Source: Desmodesmus armatus
Taxonomy: Eukaryota > Chlorophyta > Chlorophyceae > Sphaeropleales > Scenedesmaceae
DNA length: 64,000 nt
NCBI GenBank assembly: GCA_007449985.2
Contig: VIIQ02000048.1
Coordinates: forward strand, 434,001 to 498,000
Direction of reading: 5' to 3'
Shown: positions 10,934 to 21,522 of the stretch, piece by piece
Numbering within the stretch: the first letter of the stretch is position 1
How the letters are laid out: each line of letters starts with the position of its first letter
Translations under genes and position numbers: made by a program
The notes under the pieces: model-generated
What the model saw: the letters and a program-made list of their open reading frames with translations, nothing else
Told to the model about the DNA's origin: nothing
Database searches by the model: none

Positions 10934-13133
10934 TCAGCCCTGCCGCTCAGGTGCGCCGACAGGCGGCACCCCCACCAGCAGCAGGGCGGCAGCAGCATAG
11001 AAGCAGGTGGTGGTGCCCTCATTCCCCGCAAACTCCGCCACAGGGCCGCAGTACTTGAGGTGCTGCTTGCCAGGCCGCTTGATCCACAGCAGCTTGCCAT
11101 GGATCCGGGGAGGACAGCAGCGTGCTATCTGTTCCCGCAGAAACTTTGGCCAATCTTCCCATGAGGGATCCCAAGCTGCCCCTCCTGTGGGATCATCTGT
11201 GAAGCTCCTTACTACTGCCAAACTGCTGGGTGACAGCGGCTCCTGCTCCCAGTACGGGCGTGGCATATCACGCTGAGGCTCGTCAAGGCTTGCCACAGGG
11301 ACGATCTGGACATCCAAGCCGAATGCGCGTGCTGCCCTGTACAGCTGCAGGTCAGCACCCTTCAGGTTTTTAGGCTCGATGCTGTCTGGCATGTTGCTGG
11401 GAACGTTTTCGTCATCGCTCCACCCTTTTTCAGGTCGCCCTCCCCAGTCATCATCCGAGTCGGACTCTTGCCGATTGTGTATGCGACCAAGGCACTCCTC
11501 TAGAGGCTCCACAGCATAGAAGTGCTCCAGCACAAGGCCCAGGGTGACTCCATCGGGGTACCAGGTGGCGTCACTCAGCGCTGCAGACAGCTGGGCACCA
11601 AAGGCAGACTCACGTGCTGTGCTGATTGAGCCAAACTCTTCCAAGCCGCCGCTATCCTGGCTGCTGCGCCTGGCCTTGGAGGGTAGGTAGAGGTTGTAGG
11701 TCAGGGTCACACGGTGGCCTGTGGTGACGGGCTTGATCTCATGCTCACAGTCACTGTACATGGCAGCCCAGGCAACCCCACCGTGCCAGCTGCCGCTGCT
11801 GTTGGTGTTGCTGTTGCTGCTGCTGTCAGCTGCCAGCCTGTCAGTGCTGGTGCTGCCCCAGTCGTGTGTGACCGAGGTAGTGAGGTCGGGGCTCCTGATG
11901 ATGAGCTCACCCCCAGTGAACTCTGTGGGGAGGCAGAAGATGAGGGAGCCAAACATGTCTGTGCTGGCGGGCGTGTCGCGGTGGGCCTTGAAGAAGCCTG
12001 AAGCAGCAGCAGTATGGCAGCAGATGACAGCAGCAGTGGTGAGCAACGTCTCAGGGAGCATGCCAGGGCAACCTGAGCAGCAAGCACACAATGGTGGTCA
12101 GCTAGCTGTTGTGCATGCACAGTGTTCTGGCCTACACTCAGTGTTCTGGCCTACGGTAGGCCTGAGGCCACAGTGCAGGGCCTGTAACCTCTGCATCAGA
12201 CAAGCTAGAAGTATCTAGTGGCAGATGTGCTGCAGCCGCTGACACAACTGTTGGCTGCAATGTGTGCACTGTGCGGTTGCTAAGACTGACTCTGTCGTAC
12301 ACCTAACAGCATGCCACTACCAAAAACAATGCGCAATGCGCACAGGTCCAGACGATTAACACTTTACATTTTCCCAGTCCCCTCACCGTCGGGGCTGTAT
12401 ACGTTGAGTGCGTATGGCTCTGCGCGTATGTGTCCTGCTGCCCAGGGCATCATGAGGTCGCGTATGTCCCCCAGTATGTCCTGGCTGGGCAGGGAGGTGG
12501 CCAGGCTGAGCCCCAGCCTGTCAGCAGGCAGCTGCAGGGCCTTGCGCACTGACTCATCGTGGAGGGTCTGCCGGCCCAGACCAAACAGGGCGGGGCTGCA
12601 GGCGTCCAGCAGGGGCTGGAGCTCACTGGGGGCGTTGCCGGGAAGGGGGAACGTCACCTGGGGGGGGCAGGCAGTCATGCATTGTGGGAACGGTTTTTAA
12701 TATGCCTTGCTGGTTGTGATTTCAACGAAGCAAAAGCGTCTAAAATCACTTGAGTGGGCTCCAAGGTGGTGACTCACCACCTTGGATCAACCTGGACAGG
12801 CTACAGCAAGCAGTTCTTGCCATTCAGCATGCATGGTAAGCACATATGTGTCTTGCTAGCCAGCCTGAAGTCCTACCGCTGTCTTGGTGCCCTCCTGTTG
12901 TTCGCTGGTGTGGCACAGCAGATAGCATCATGCTAGCACTTGCCCAAGCATCCATGGCTCATGCATGGATATGCAGGGCGACTCACGATGCCAGGCTGGT
13001 TGTTATGGTCCGTGTAGTACAGCTGCAGAGGCTTTGACAGCGGCAGCGTGCCAGAGATCTCAAAAGCAGCAAAGCCTGCTGCAGCAGCGGACAGCATCTG
13101 TCGCCGCAGGGACTGCTGCAGGGACTCAGCCAT
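10934..13133 (-). CDS. 2-oxoglutarate/Fe(II)-dependent dioxygenase-like protein
   Basis: Three exons: 12987-13133, 12387-12657 and 10934-11997, all with GT-AG introns and consistent phases (0, then 1); 493 residues. The second junction rebuilds the run SPDGGFFKAHRDTP. His145-x-Asp147 in that run is the iron-binding HxD motif, His225 in SDCEHEIKPV is the likely distal iron ligand, and Arg235 (GHRVTLTYNL) the 2-oxoglutarate-binding Arg. This fits the prolyl-4-hydroxylase-like Fe2OG dioxygenase superfamily; the substrate cannot be told. The C-terminal 250 residues are a less common extension ending in a small hydrophobic stretch. No signal peptide is evident. A damaged copy lies at 15331-16556. 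It faces a FAS1 gene remnant across a 565-bp shared upstream region. Confidence 0.85.
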
Positions 13134-13698
13134 TGTGGGGCTTGTTGTGCTTGTGGTACTCTGTCGTTGTTGTGACTTCGGACACCAGGGGGCTTGTAGA
13201 GCTCAGCAGTGCTAAGCTTGCTATGTGTTTTCCCGCCCGAAATGTTACTTGACGTCACAACCACGATGTGTCGTAGTTCATGGTCGCCAATATTCTTTGC
13301 TGCATGAACAGATCACACATATCCCAGTACGTTCTTGCATCAGAAAGTCTGCATGTGTCGGGAGCTGCGCGTCGACCATTCGCCCATGACCGATAGTGCG
13401 TCAACGCCCGATGCGCCGCGAAGGAGGCCAATGTGTTCGACCATCTGCTGAGACCTGTTTGCTTTTGTCAAAGCCGTTTTCTTTCAACTATGCGACTACC
13501 GTTTCATTTGGTGCACCTGGGCGGTGCAAGATCGCCACTGGAAATCCAGCACAACCCTGTAGCATTGGACTAGCAGTTTTCATACCACAGCTTGCACAGC
13601 ATAAATTGCGTGATTGCTGATGCATAGCGCTTGAGACAGTGTGGCTTGTGCTTGCTGTGATGCGCCACAGGACGCCACATTCGCAACTGAAAGGTGCT
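13134..13698. promoter_or_regulatory. Divergent intergenic region, dioxygenase / FAS1 remnant
   Basis: Separates the minus-strand dioxygenase start from the plus-strand FAS1 remnant. The part from about 13440 to 13698 recurs at 16855-17110 upstream of the intact FAS1 gene with only scattered substitutions, so it probably contains FAS1 promoter and 5' UTR. Confidence 0.5.
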
Positions 13699-13842
13699 AT
13701 GATGCGGCACTGCATCTCATCCATCGCATTGTTGTGCGTTGTGGCCAGCGTATCTGGACAGAGCAGCGCTGCTTTACAGGCTGAAGGCAACCACAGTTCT
13801 TCTCCTGCTGCTGCCCAGGCGGCCAACAACAAGAAGTCGTGA
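13699..13842 (+). pseudogene. FAS1 gene remnant: first-exon fragment
   Basis: From ATG at 13699 it encodes MMRHCISSIALLCVVASVSG and an Ala/Ser-rich stretch, closely matching the start of the gene at 17110. Similarity stops abruptly after AANNK, where the intact gene continues into the FAS1 domain; here a stop follows within two codons. No second exon is found downstream. It is a truncated copy, though a 47-residue secreted peptide could still be made. Confidence 0.75.
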
Positions 13843-15330
13843 GCCCTGATGCGAGCTCTGAAGAAGCTCGCACTGTGGGATGAGGTGAATCCAAGCCTTG
13901 ACTTGCTCCAATCCACCCAGCTGGCCATTGTGTAGCTGGCTGCGTGAAGCTGCCTCTGCATGTTGTACAGGCCCAGCTGTAAATCTTGTATATCAATATT
14001 GAGAGGTCTGGCTTGAAGGAACACTGCAGCACATCATCATCAGCTCTGGCTGGACACCAGATACTGCATGTGCACCTTTGCAAGACACTGCAGCACACCG
14101 AGTTGTGACATCAACAGGATGCTCATGCAAAAGCCACGTGCGCATCACTACACAGGGAGCTGCCCCTTGCACGCACACAAAGCGTGCCGCAAGCGGCGCC
14201 GCAGCTCAGCACCCACATAAGCGGCACCAACACAAGCATGCAGTAACACCCCCCGGCACAGAAAGATGCAGCTGGCAACCCCACAACCGTCCTGCCCTGT
14301 GACACTGGTGTCCTGGTTGGTTACATACAACGTAGACACTGGCTGCAGCCAGCCGGTGCCGGCTATGATAGACCACATAGCTAACACTGCACAGCAAGGC
14401 TTCCAACACTCAGGAGTGCTGAATCAGGACTCAACGTGCCAGCAGGGTGTCATGACTCAACACACTGTGTCTCAACCGGCAGCCTTTCAGCTATGCCAGT
14501 CACCGGTGAAACAATTGCTGTTCATGTCGCTACCGAGCGACACAGCCCAATACAGTGGGGCACAAAGCACCTGGATCTAGGGCCTCAACCTCTCGGTGCT
14601 CGAGTCTGTGCCATAGGCCACATTCAACGGATAAGATATGGTACGTGGTAGTGTCTTGGGCATGGTCGGTGACCATGCCACCAAGTGGAAACCCTGCCAG
14701 GACCCTAGGGTTCAACCCTAGGCAACCAATTGAACCTCGTCCAAAAAAAGCAGGGGCATGCAAGTCAGGAGGCGCCTTGCTCATGATTTTCACACTGCCT
14801 CCAAGTCTGACAAAGTATGTGCCACAAAGCAGGGCCATTGCAGGCCTGGTCCCAGCAAGGTACAGATTGCAGGCCCACTGACAGACGCACCGCCACTGAG
14901 AGCCCTACGTACAAGAAGTCTCAAGCCGGTCAGCTGGGCACGGCTGCTGCAGCCTGCACCAACAAACACTGTTTGTTGGCATCAGTCAGCCAATGTAATA
15001 TTCTGGAACTGGCATGAACATGACAGTGCCACTGTCTAGCAACCATGATCCACCACTGGCATGTGGCACATGCATCAGAAACACAGTCACAGCATCAGGA
15101 TTGGTTGGCACGGCACCTCAGCCACACCAACAGCCAGAGCAACCACCAACCGTCACTTGCTGCACTAGGTGCAAGCACCACTATCAACAACACTGCAACC
15201 AGTGCCGCAGCGCCTGGCAAGGTCTTCAACATCGATGTGATATCACAAGCTACAACTGGCACAAGGTCATGAGACAATGCCTGCCCGTTGCCAAGCAACA
15301 CTCAGGTGGTCCTAAAACCAGACTGGATGC
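13843..15330. other. Intergenic, no gene seen
   Basis: Begins at the breakpoint of the FAS1 remnant. I find no coding region with a recognisable domain or splice structure. Confidence 0.4.
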
Positions 15331-16556
15331 TCAGCCCTGGCGCTCAGGTGCCCCAACAGGCGGCACCCCCACCAGCAGCAGGGCTGCAGCAGCATAGAAG
15401 CAGGTGGTGGTGCCGCTGTTTCCGTTATACTCCTTTGCAGGGCCGCAGTACTTGAGGTGCTGCCTGCCAGGCCGCTTAACCCACAGCAGCTCGCCAGTGA
15501 TGCGAGGAGCACAGTAGCGCGCTATGTGCTTCTGCAAAAACGTGGCCCATCTGTTGCGCTCTGCCTGCCACTCTGCCTCCTGCTCTGCCTCCTGGCGGAG
15601 GAGGAATGCTTCATAACCTTCTGGTGTGTTATAGTCTTCTGCTGGCTTGTCTCCTTCTGCTGCACTGTCTGCTTCTGCTGGAGCCTCTCCTGCTGAGCCC
15701 CCTTCTGCTGGACTGTAACTGTAGTCGCATTCTGGGTTGAACTCATTTCCACCTGTGGGATCATCTGTGAAGCTGTTGAACACTGCCAGCTTGCTGGGTG
15801 ACAGGGGGCCAGGAGAGGCGCAGCCACGCACATCATCCAAATCGCTGTACTTATCCAAGCTTGCCACAGGCACGATCTGGACATCCAAGCCGGATGCACG
15901 TGCTGCCCGGTACAGCTGTAGGTCAGCACCCTTCAGGTTGTAAGGCTCTATGCTGTCTGGCATGTTGCAGGGGGTGTTGTGGTTGTAGTTTCAGCCCTTT
16001 TCGTGCCTGGACAGGTACATGCTTCCAGAGTCGTCTTGGCTTTCGTACTGCCGACCGAGGCACTCCTCTAGAGGCTCCACAGCATAGAAGTGCTCCAGCA
16101 CAAGGCCCAGGGTGACTCCATCGGGGTACCAGGTGGCGTCACTCAGCGCTGCAGCAAGCTGGGCACCAAAGGCAGAATCACGTGCTGCACTGATTGAGGG
16201 AAACTCTTCCTGGCTGTCTTGGCTGCTGCTGCGTCCTCCCCTGGAGGGTAGGTAGAGGTTGTAGGTCAGGGTCACACGGTGGCCTGTGGTGACGGGTTTG
16301 ATCTCATGCTCACAGTCACTGTACATGGCGGCCCAGGCAACCCCGCCATGGCGGCTGCTACTGCTGCTGCTGGTGGTGCTGCTGTCAGCTGCCAGCCTAG
16401 TGCTGCTGGTGCTGCCCCAGTTGTGTGTGACAGAGGTAGTGAGGTCTGGGCTCCTGATGATGAGCTCACCCCCAGCGAACTCTGTGGGGAGGCAGAAGAT
16501 GAGGGAGCCAAACATGTCTGTGCTGGCGGGCGTGTCGCGGTGGGCCTTGAAGAAGC
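15331..16556 (-). pseudogene. Truncated dioxygenase copy with in-frame stop
   Basis: Matches the last exon of the dioxygenase at 10934-11997 along its whole length, including the HxD and distal His regions and the same C-terminal end. Exons 1 and 2 are absent: sequence diverges just upstream of the exon start. The Trp codon TGG after EKG in the intact gene is TGA here (15991-15993), with the frame resuming straight after it. It also carries a Glu/Ala-rich insertion (15580-15730) not in the intact gene. Loss of the N-terminal half and the nonsense codon make it a pseudogene. Confidence 0.82.
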
Positions 16557-17109
16557 CTGAAGCAGCAGCAGCACAGTATGGCGGCAGCAGTATCAGTGGC
16601 AGGCAAGATCGTATTGAAAATCAGATCTGAACGTGTTATCGGGAAGACTGTCAGCCTGCTGTGGGCCATGCACAATACATAATGCGCCACAAGCAGGGTT
16701 CTCACGCATGAGCATCTGGTTGCATGCCCAGATGCGCAGATGTGCTGCCAGTATGACCCGATGTGTTGGCCCAACAGCTCTGTGGCACAGAGCCGCACAC
16801 TATAGGTCTACCTTGACGTTGCTGGTGCTGACTTGGATGACCAACATGACAAGATCGGTACCTGTTTGCTTTTGTCGAAGCCGTTTTCTTTCAATTATGC
16901 GACTACCGTTTCCTTTGGTGCACCTGTGCGGTGCAGGATCGCCACTGGAAGGCCAGCAAAACCCTGTAGCATTGGACTAGCAGTTCTCATACCACAGCTT
17001 ACACAGCTTAAACTGCACGATTATTGATGCATAGCGCGTGAGTGCAGTGTGGCTTGTGCTTGCTGTGATGCGCCACAGGACGCCACATTCCTAAATGTTG
17101 GAAGGTGCT
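16557..17109. promoter_or_regulatory. FAS1 gene upstream region
   Basis: 16600-16850 is unrelated to the other copy of this locus and replaces dioxygenase exons 1-2. 16855-17109 matches 13440-13698 closely and directly precedes the FAS1 ATG, so it is the likely promoter/5' UTR. Confidence 0.5.
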
Positions 17110-18443
17110 ATGATGCGGCACTTCATCTCATCCATTGCGTTGCTGTGCGTTGTGACCAGCGTATCTGGAAAGAGCAGCGCTGCTTCTCAGGCTGAAAGCA
17201 ACCACAGTTCTTCTCCTGCTGCTGCCCAGGCGGCCAGCAACAAGACTTTTGCAGCATCCATCGAAGCTGCCAGCATCCCTGTGAATGTGTCCATCATGAT
17301 TGGTGCACTTGACCGGTTGGGTGAGTGAACCCTACTTGCATGCAAGTGCCACTGAGTCATGCATGATGGGAACGATCTCCCAGCACTCTGTGCCGCCATG
17401 CACCACTGGCAGGTGTGCATGGGCCCTTGCACTGTGCAGCTCACCCACTTGTAGCAGCAGCTTGCTGTGCCAAGCCGCTCGTGACGAGCGCTGAACATAG
17501 CCAGCAGCACAATGCTGTTTGCACACTGGCTGCCTCACTTGGGATAAAAGCGCCTTCAGCTGCTGTGTGTGCGCCAATGCCAGTCAGCCCTGCAAGAAGC
17601 CTTGTAGGCACATCTTGAAAGTAGTCTGTCCAGCTGCTGAAGTCACACCCGTTCCACACCCCACCCATGCCATTCTCACTTGCAGCAGACACAGGGGAGT
17701 ACGATATCACTATCCCCAGCACCATCCTGGTCCCCACTGATGAGGCTTGGTACAAAGTCATGCAGTCAGCAGGATTCGAACGAGGCACTCTGCAGCAGCT
17801 GACCACAACGGCGCCGGAGCAGCAGCTTTGGCGCAGCCACGCCCTTGCTCTTCTCCATGACGAGGCTTTGGATGAAGTCCTAGGGTCAGAACAGCTCAAC
17901 CAGACCACAGTGCAGCAGCTGACTGAAGGCAGCCAGGTAACTGAAGACAATCACTGGCAGCTGCTGCTGCTGCGTGGTGCTGCACTGGCTCTCCTCTTGT
18001 ATCATGAGATGCCTGACGTCACCCTGATGTCTGCCCACCTCACTGGTGGTATGAGCATGCCCACGAGCCTGGAGGGTGCTGGCACTATCGGTGTGCGTGT
18101 TGACCCCACTACCGGCAACATCAGCTTCCTGGGGTTTGTGGACAAGACAGACCCTGCTGCCAGCAGGAATAGTTCCAACTACGCGAGTGTCATCTACCGT
18201 GACATCCCGGTTGTTGGCAGCAATGGCGTTGTGATGCACATTGTCGAAACTGTGCTTGAGCCACCACTGGAAGCTTTGGCAGAAAGTGCTGTTGGTTTTG
18301 CTTTGGGTAGGCCTTCAGAGCGAGAAACGCCATCAGGGCCACATGTGGCTGTACAGCCAGTGGTCCAGGGGGTGGAGCACGGCAGTGTTTCTGCACCACC
18401 ACCGGCCAGGCAGGGTGGTGGTGGTGGCAGCACTTCACCATGA
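17110..18443 (+). CDS. Secreted fasciclin (FAS1) domain protein with internal duplication
   Basis: Exons 17110-17320 and 17686-18443, GTGAGT donor and TTGCAG acceptor, phase 1; 322 residues (the same frame also has an ATG at 17095). Signal peptide MMRHFISSIALLCVVTSVSG. One FAS1 domain: the H1-like motif TILVPTDEAW opens exon 2 and the H2-like motif VVGSNGVVMHIVETVL lies near the C-terminal end of the domain. Several N-x-S/T sites fit a glycoprotein. FAS1 domains mediate adhesion in walls and matrices. Unlike its paralogues it has a tandem duplication of about 40 residues just after H1 (DEAWYKVM...ALALLH then DEALDEVL...ALALLLYH). The tail is Pro/Gly-rich with no GPI-type hydrophobic end. A TGTAA, the usual green-algal polyadenylation signal, lies at 18557. 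Confidence 0.88.
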
Positions 18444-19400
18444 CACAGCCGTGTGCAGCCTTCCCATGGGCAATATGTGGATCAGCAGACATTGTCATAC
18501 TGACATTGGTGTGTGGCACATGTTGACTGTGTTGTACAAGCCTCATGCTGCAGCGCTGTAATGGGCACCAGCTGTGTCACGTACACAGGGAAGGCATACG
18601 TGTTAACGGCTTGAGTAGCCGCCATTCATTGCGCTGGCCGATCTGTCACTCTAATGTAGAGTGTCCAACCAGCAGCTTCTGTATGCATGCAACCGCTTCC
18701 CCTGTGCTGCTGCTGCTGGTGGGGGGGTCTTCAAAACGCGTACTGTGCTGTGGACGCCAATTGTAGCCTTGTGTCAACACGATGATGCACGTCTGTTGTG
18801 TGGGCGTTACATTGTTGCAAAGACATGTGAGTATCAAATGTTACTGTATACTTACAGTTCCATCTGCTTGTGCCATACGCAGCCGCTACCTTGTGCCTGA
18901 CAAAGTGCCCCACCAGAGGTACTGCACGCAGCTTCAAAATGTTCATGGTGCATGCACCAATGTGCAGGTATACTCAACTCAGTATACAACAAGATGGAGG
19001 TGTCGCACATAGTGTGGTGACATGAAAATAGCTGTGCAAAACCAAACAGCACGAAAAGGGGCCCGTAGCCTGTCAATGCAGCTAGGGCGTTGCCCCCACT
19101 AGGACACTCACTTCCACAAGCCTCATGCTGGTACTGGGGTAACTGCGGATGGCCCAGCTAACACGGAATGACAAACTTCACACCGTGTCCTTGGATGCTA
19201 CAACCACGACGCATGGGTCTTCATACAGCAAAATAATGCGGCACAGTACCGCAAATCACCAATCACCAGCTGCCCAGCTGATACAACAGAAGGTGCCAAG
19301 CAACAGCCTGTGACGCGTCAATTGTGCCTGCAGTGAGGCTCAAAACACCTTGTGCAGGTCCTACTGAGATCCTCAACTCCTAGGAGTTGAACACACCTGA
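18444..19400. other. Intergenic between convergent genes
   Basis: Lies between the 3' ends of the FAS1 gene (plus) and the TspO-like gene (minus). It carries TGTAA at 18557-18561, a plausible poly(A) signal for the FAS1 gene. No coding sequence seen. Confidence 0.45.
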
Positions 19401-21227
19401 TCAAGCTTGAGCTGGAGGTGGTGCAGCAGATGGCCCAGCTGGTGCACCAGGCTGTGCCTCTGCCAGCAACGGCTGCTGCACCGACCCAGCCCCACCACCC
19501 TCACCAACTGCCTGCACCCAACTGCTGTGCCCCTCCTGCCAATGCCGCACTGCCACATAGCCCGCACACAGCCCGGACACCCCTATCGCAACAACTGCTA
19601 GCGTCCTGATGATCTGCAGGTGTGGGTGCGCCTTCAAAACAGCGACAAACGCCCAAATCAGCACGAGGCCCCATGCGACATCCCTATACGCCAGGATGAT
19701 AGCCGCACCCACGCAGGCCACAATCACAGCAAGCGTTGCTGCCAGAGCAACCTCATTGTTGCTAGGCAAGCCCTGGGATACAGCAAGCACGTCTAGCCCC
19801 AGGCAGCTAGCCACGCTCATCCAGGCCGCATTCATGCTGGTTGGTAAGACAAACAGCGCCCAGACAAATAGGTTCGGGCGGCTGGCAGCTGCTGGTGCTG
19901 CTGACAGGGCGTGGGTGCGGCCTGCTGTCCAGCCGACAGCACCCAAGCCGCAGAACAGCAGGATGGCACTGAGGTAGAAGGTGGCGGTAGTCTCTCTGGG
20001 GAAGACCAGGAGCCAGGCGGTCTCAAACAGCCATGTGAGGGGCCACCCGATCGCTGGGCAGGCACAAGACAGCAGCAGCAGTAGCAACAGCAACAGAGAA
20101 ACGCAAGCCAGCTCATTCAGTAAAAGTGGGCATACGTGCCTGTTTTGCAATGACCTTGGTGCGCATGACGGCACGTTGTTGGTGCAAAACCGTGGTAGGC
20201 AATGCTGCTGCTCAATCTGTCAAATGCCCCTAGCACAAACATTCCTTTCGGCGGTGGCAGGGCCACACGTACGCTGACAGCAATAGCCTTGACCTGCAAG
20301 AATGGACCCTGCTACTCACCGACTGCATTGACAGCAGCACACTTGCCGGGCATCTGATAGCCAGTTTCCAGTGCAGCATACACTGCTGCTGCTCCCTGGA
20401 GTGTAAAGATCACACCCCAAATGCTGCAGACACAAATCACCCAGCAGGCAAGGTCCACACAAGACGGTGAGGCCAACATACAGCACTGCCAACACACCAC
20501 ACGGAGCAATCTCCGGGGCCAGGACTTGGTGCAAACTGCATGCATTCAAGGACGCCTGAGTGCAGCCTGCTGTATGCTGTACTGCTAATGTTATTGGGTG
20601 AAGGTCCACCGCTTCACAAGGGCGTAGCTGCGTGCAGATTGCTGGGCTGGGTTGCTGTGCCAGCCTGGCACAGAGTCAGTGAGGCGCTGCGTTAGGGAAC
20701 CCTCTCACCTGAAAGCGTAGCTGCATGGACAACCAGCAGGCAACAGTGTCCATATGGGCAGCGGGTGAAGTGTCAGTGTACTACCTGCTACATTTTTTTG
20801 AGTCAAGACTGCTCAAGCGACTGTGCATGCATGCAGCACAATGCACAGGCTGAACCAACGACCTTGCTGCAGCATGTGCACGGGACATATGTGTATTGAG
20901 ATGCAGGGGTGTGAATGCATGCATCCCAGCTGTGTTGAATTGCACCTCGCATGACGCCATGCACCTCCCATCTGCAGGTTGTCTGCGGCTGCATTGTGCC
21001 GGGTCTGCACATCATGCGGCATAGCACACCCTGCAACAGCTGCTGCTCAACACCACTCACCCTGCTGGCACCAAGGCGGTTTGGTACTTGCCACTCATAT
21101 CACTCTGGTTGGGCCCCAGCACACCCATTGAAGACAGCACATTGAAGGTGACTAAAAGGCCATAGCTAATGATGAGGGACACCCGTGCTGCCCAGGTGGG
21201 CTTTGAGGGGTCTACTGGTCGCATCAT
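19401..21227 (-). CDS. TspO/MBR-like multi-pass membrane protein
   Basis: Four exons: 21061-21227, a 12-nt microexon 20709-20720, 20320-20423 and 19401-20053; 311 residues. Without the microexon the protein lacks YAFS; with it the junction reads PAG-YAFS-IWGVIF, the signature of plant and algal proteins related to the TspO/MBR tryptophan-rich sensory family. Phases (2, 2, 1) agree throughout. About six to eight hydrophobic segments follow, including the one near YGLLVTF, one around IWGVIFTLQ, and several in the last exon; the tail is Pro/Ala-rich. TspO proteins bind porphyrins and sterols in bacterial or organellar membranes; the role of this distant branch is not known to me. Start: first ATG of the open exon; an upstream non-coding exon is possible because an acceptor-like CAG sits at 21240. 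Confidence 0.75.
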
Positions 21228-21522
21228 GCTGAAGGGCACCTGTTGTGGGATTGATTGGGTGGATATGTCTGCTCTTTTTCTGCGTGATGTTCACTGCAGC
21301 ATGCTCGTGCTATGATAGGTAGTACCGTATGCATGCATGTGTTATGTTACGTCACCCCTGTCGAACATGGACATCACATCATGAGCGACATTGATTTGCA
21401 ATAGAGTGTTTATTTCAACCAACGCGTCCTGTAGTCTTCACGTTGGCAGCGTCAGGTGAAAAGCAGTGCAGATCTGGATCAGTCTTGCTTTGTCAGCGCC
21501 TGTATTTACGGCATCGTCTGCG
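21228..21522. promoter_or_regulatory. Short bidirectional promoter region
   Basis: Only 295 bases separate the starts of the TspO-like gene (minus) and the P-loop kinase gene (plus), so both promoters must overlap here unless 5' UTR introns extend them. Confidence 0.5.

Noticed and set aside
15331..16556. Intact second dioxygenase using an intron to skip the TGA
   Set aside because: No plausible donor/acceptor pair brackets the stop with a workable intron length, and exons 1-2 are missing.
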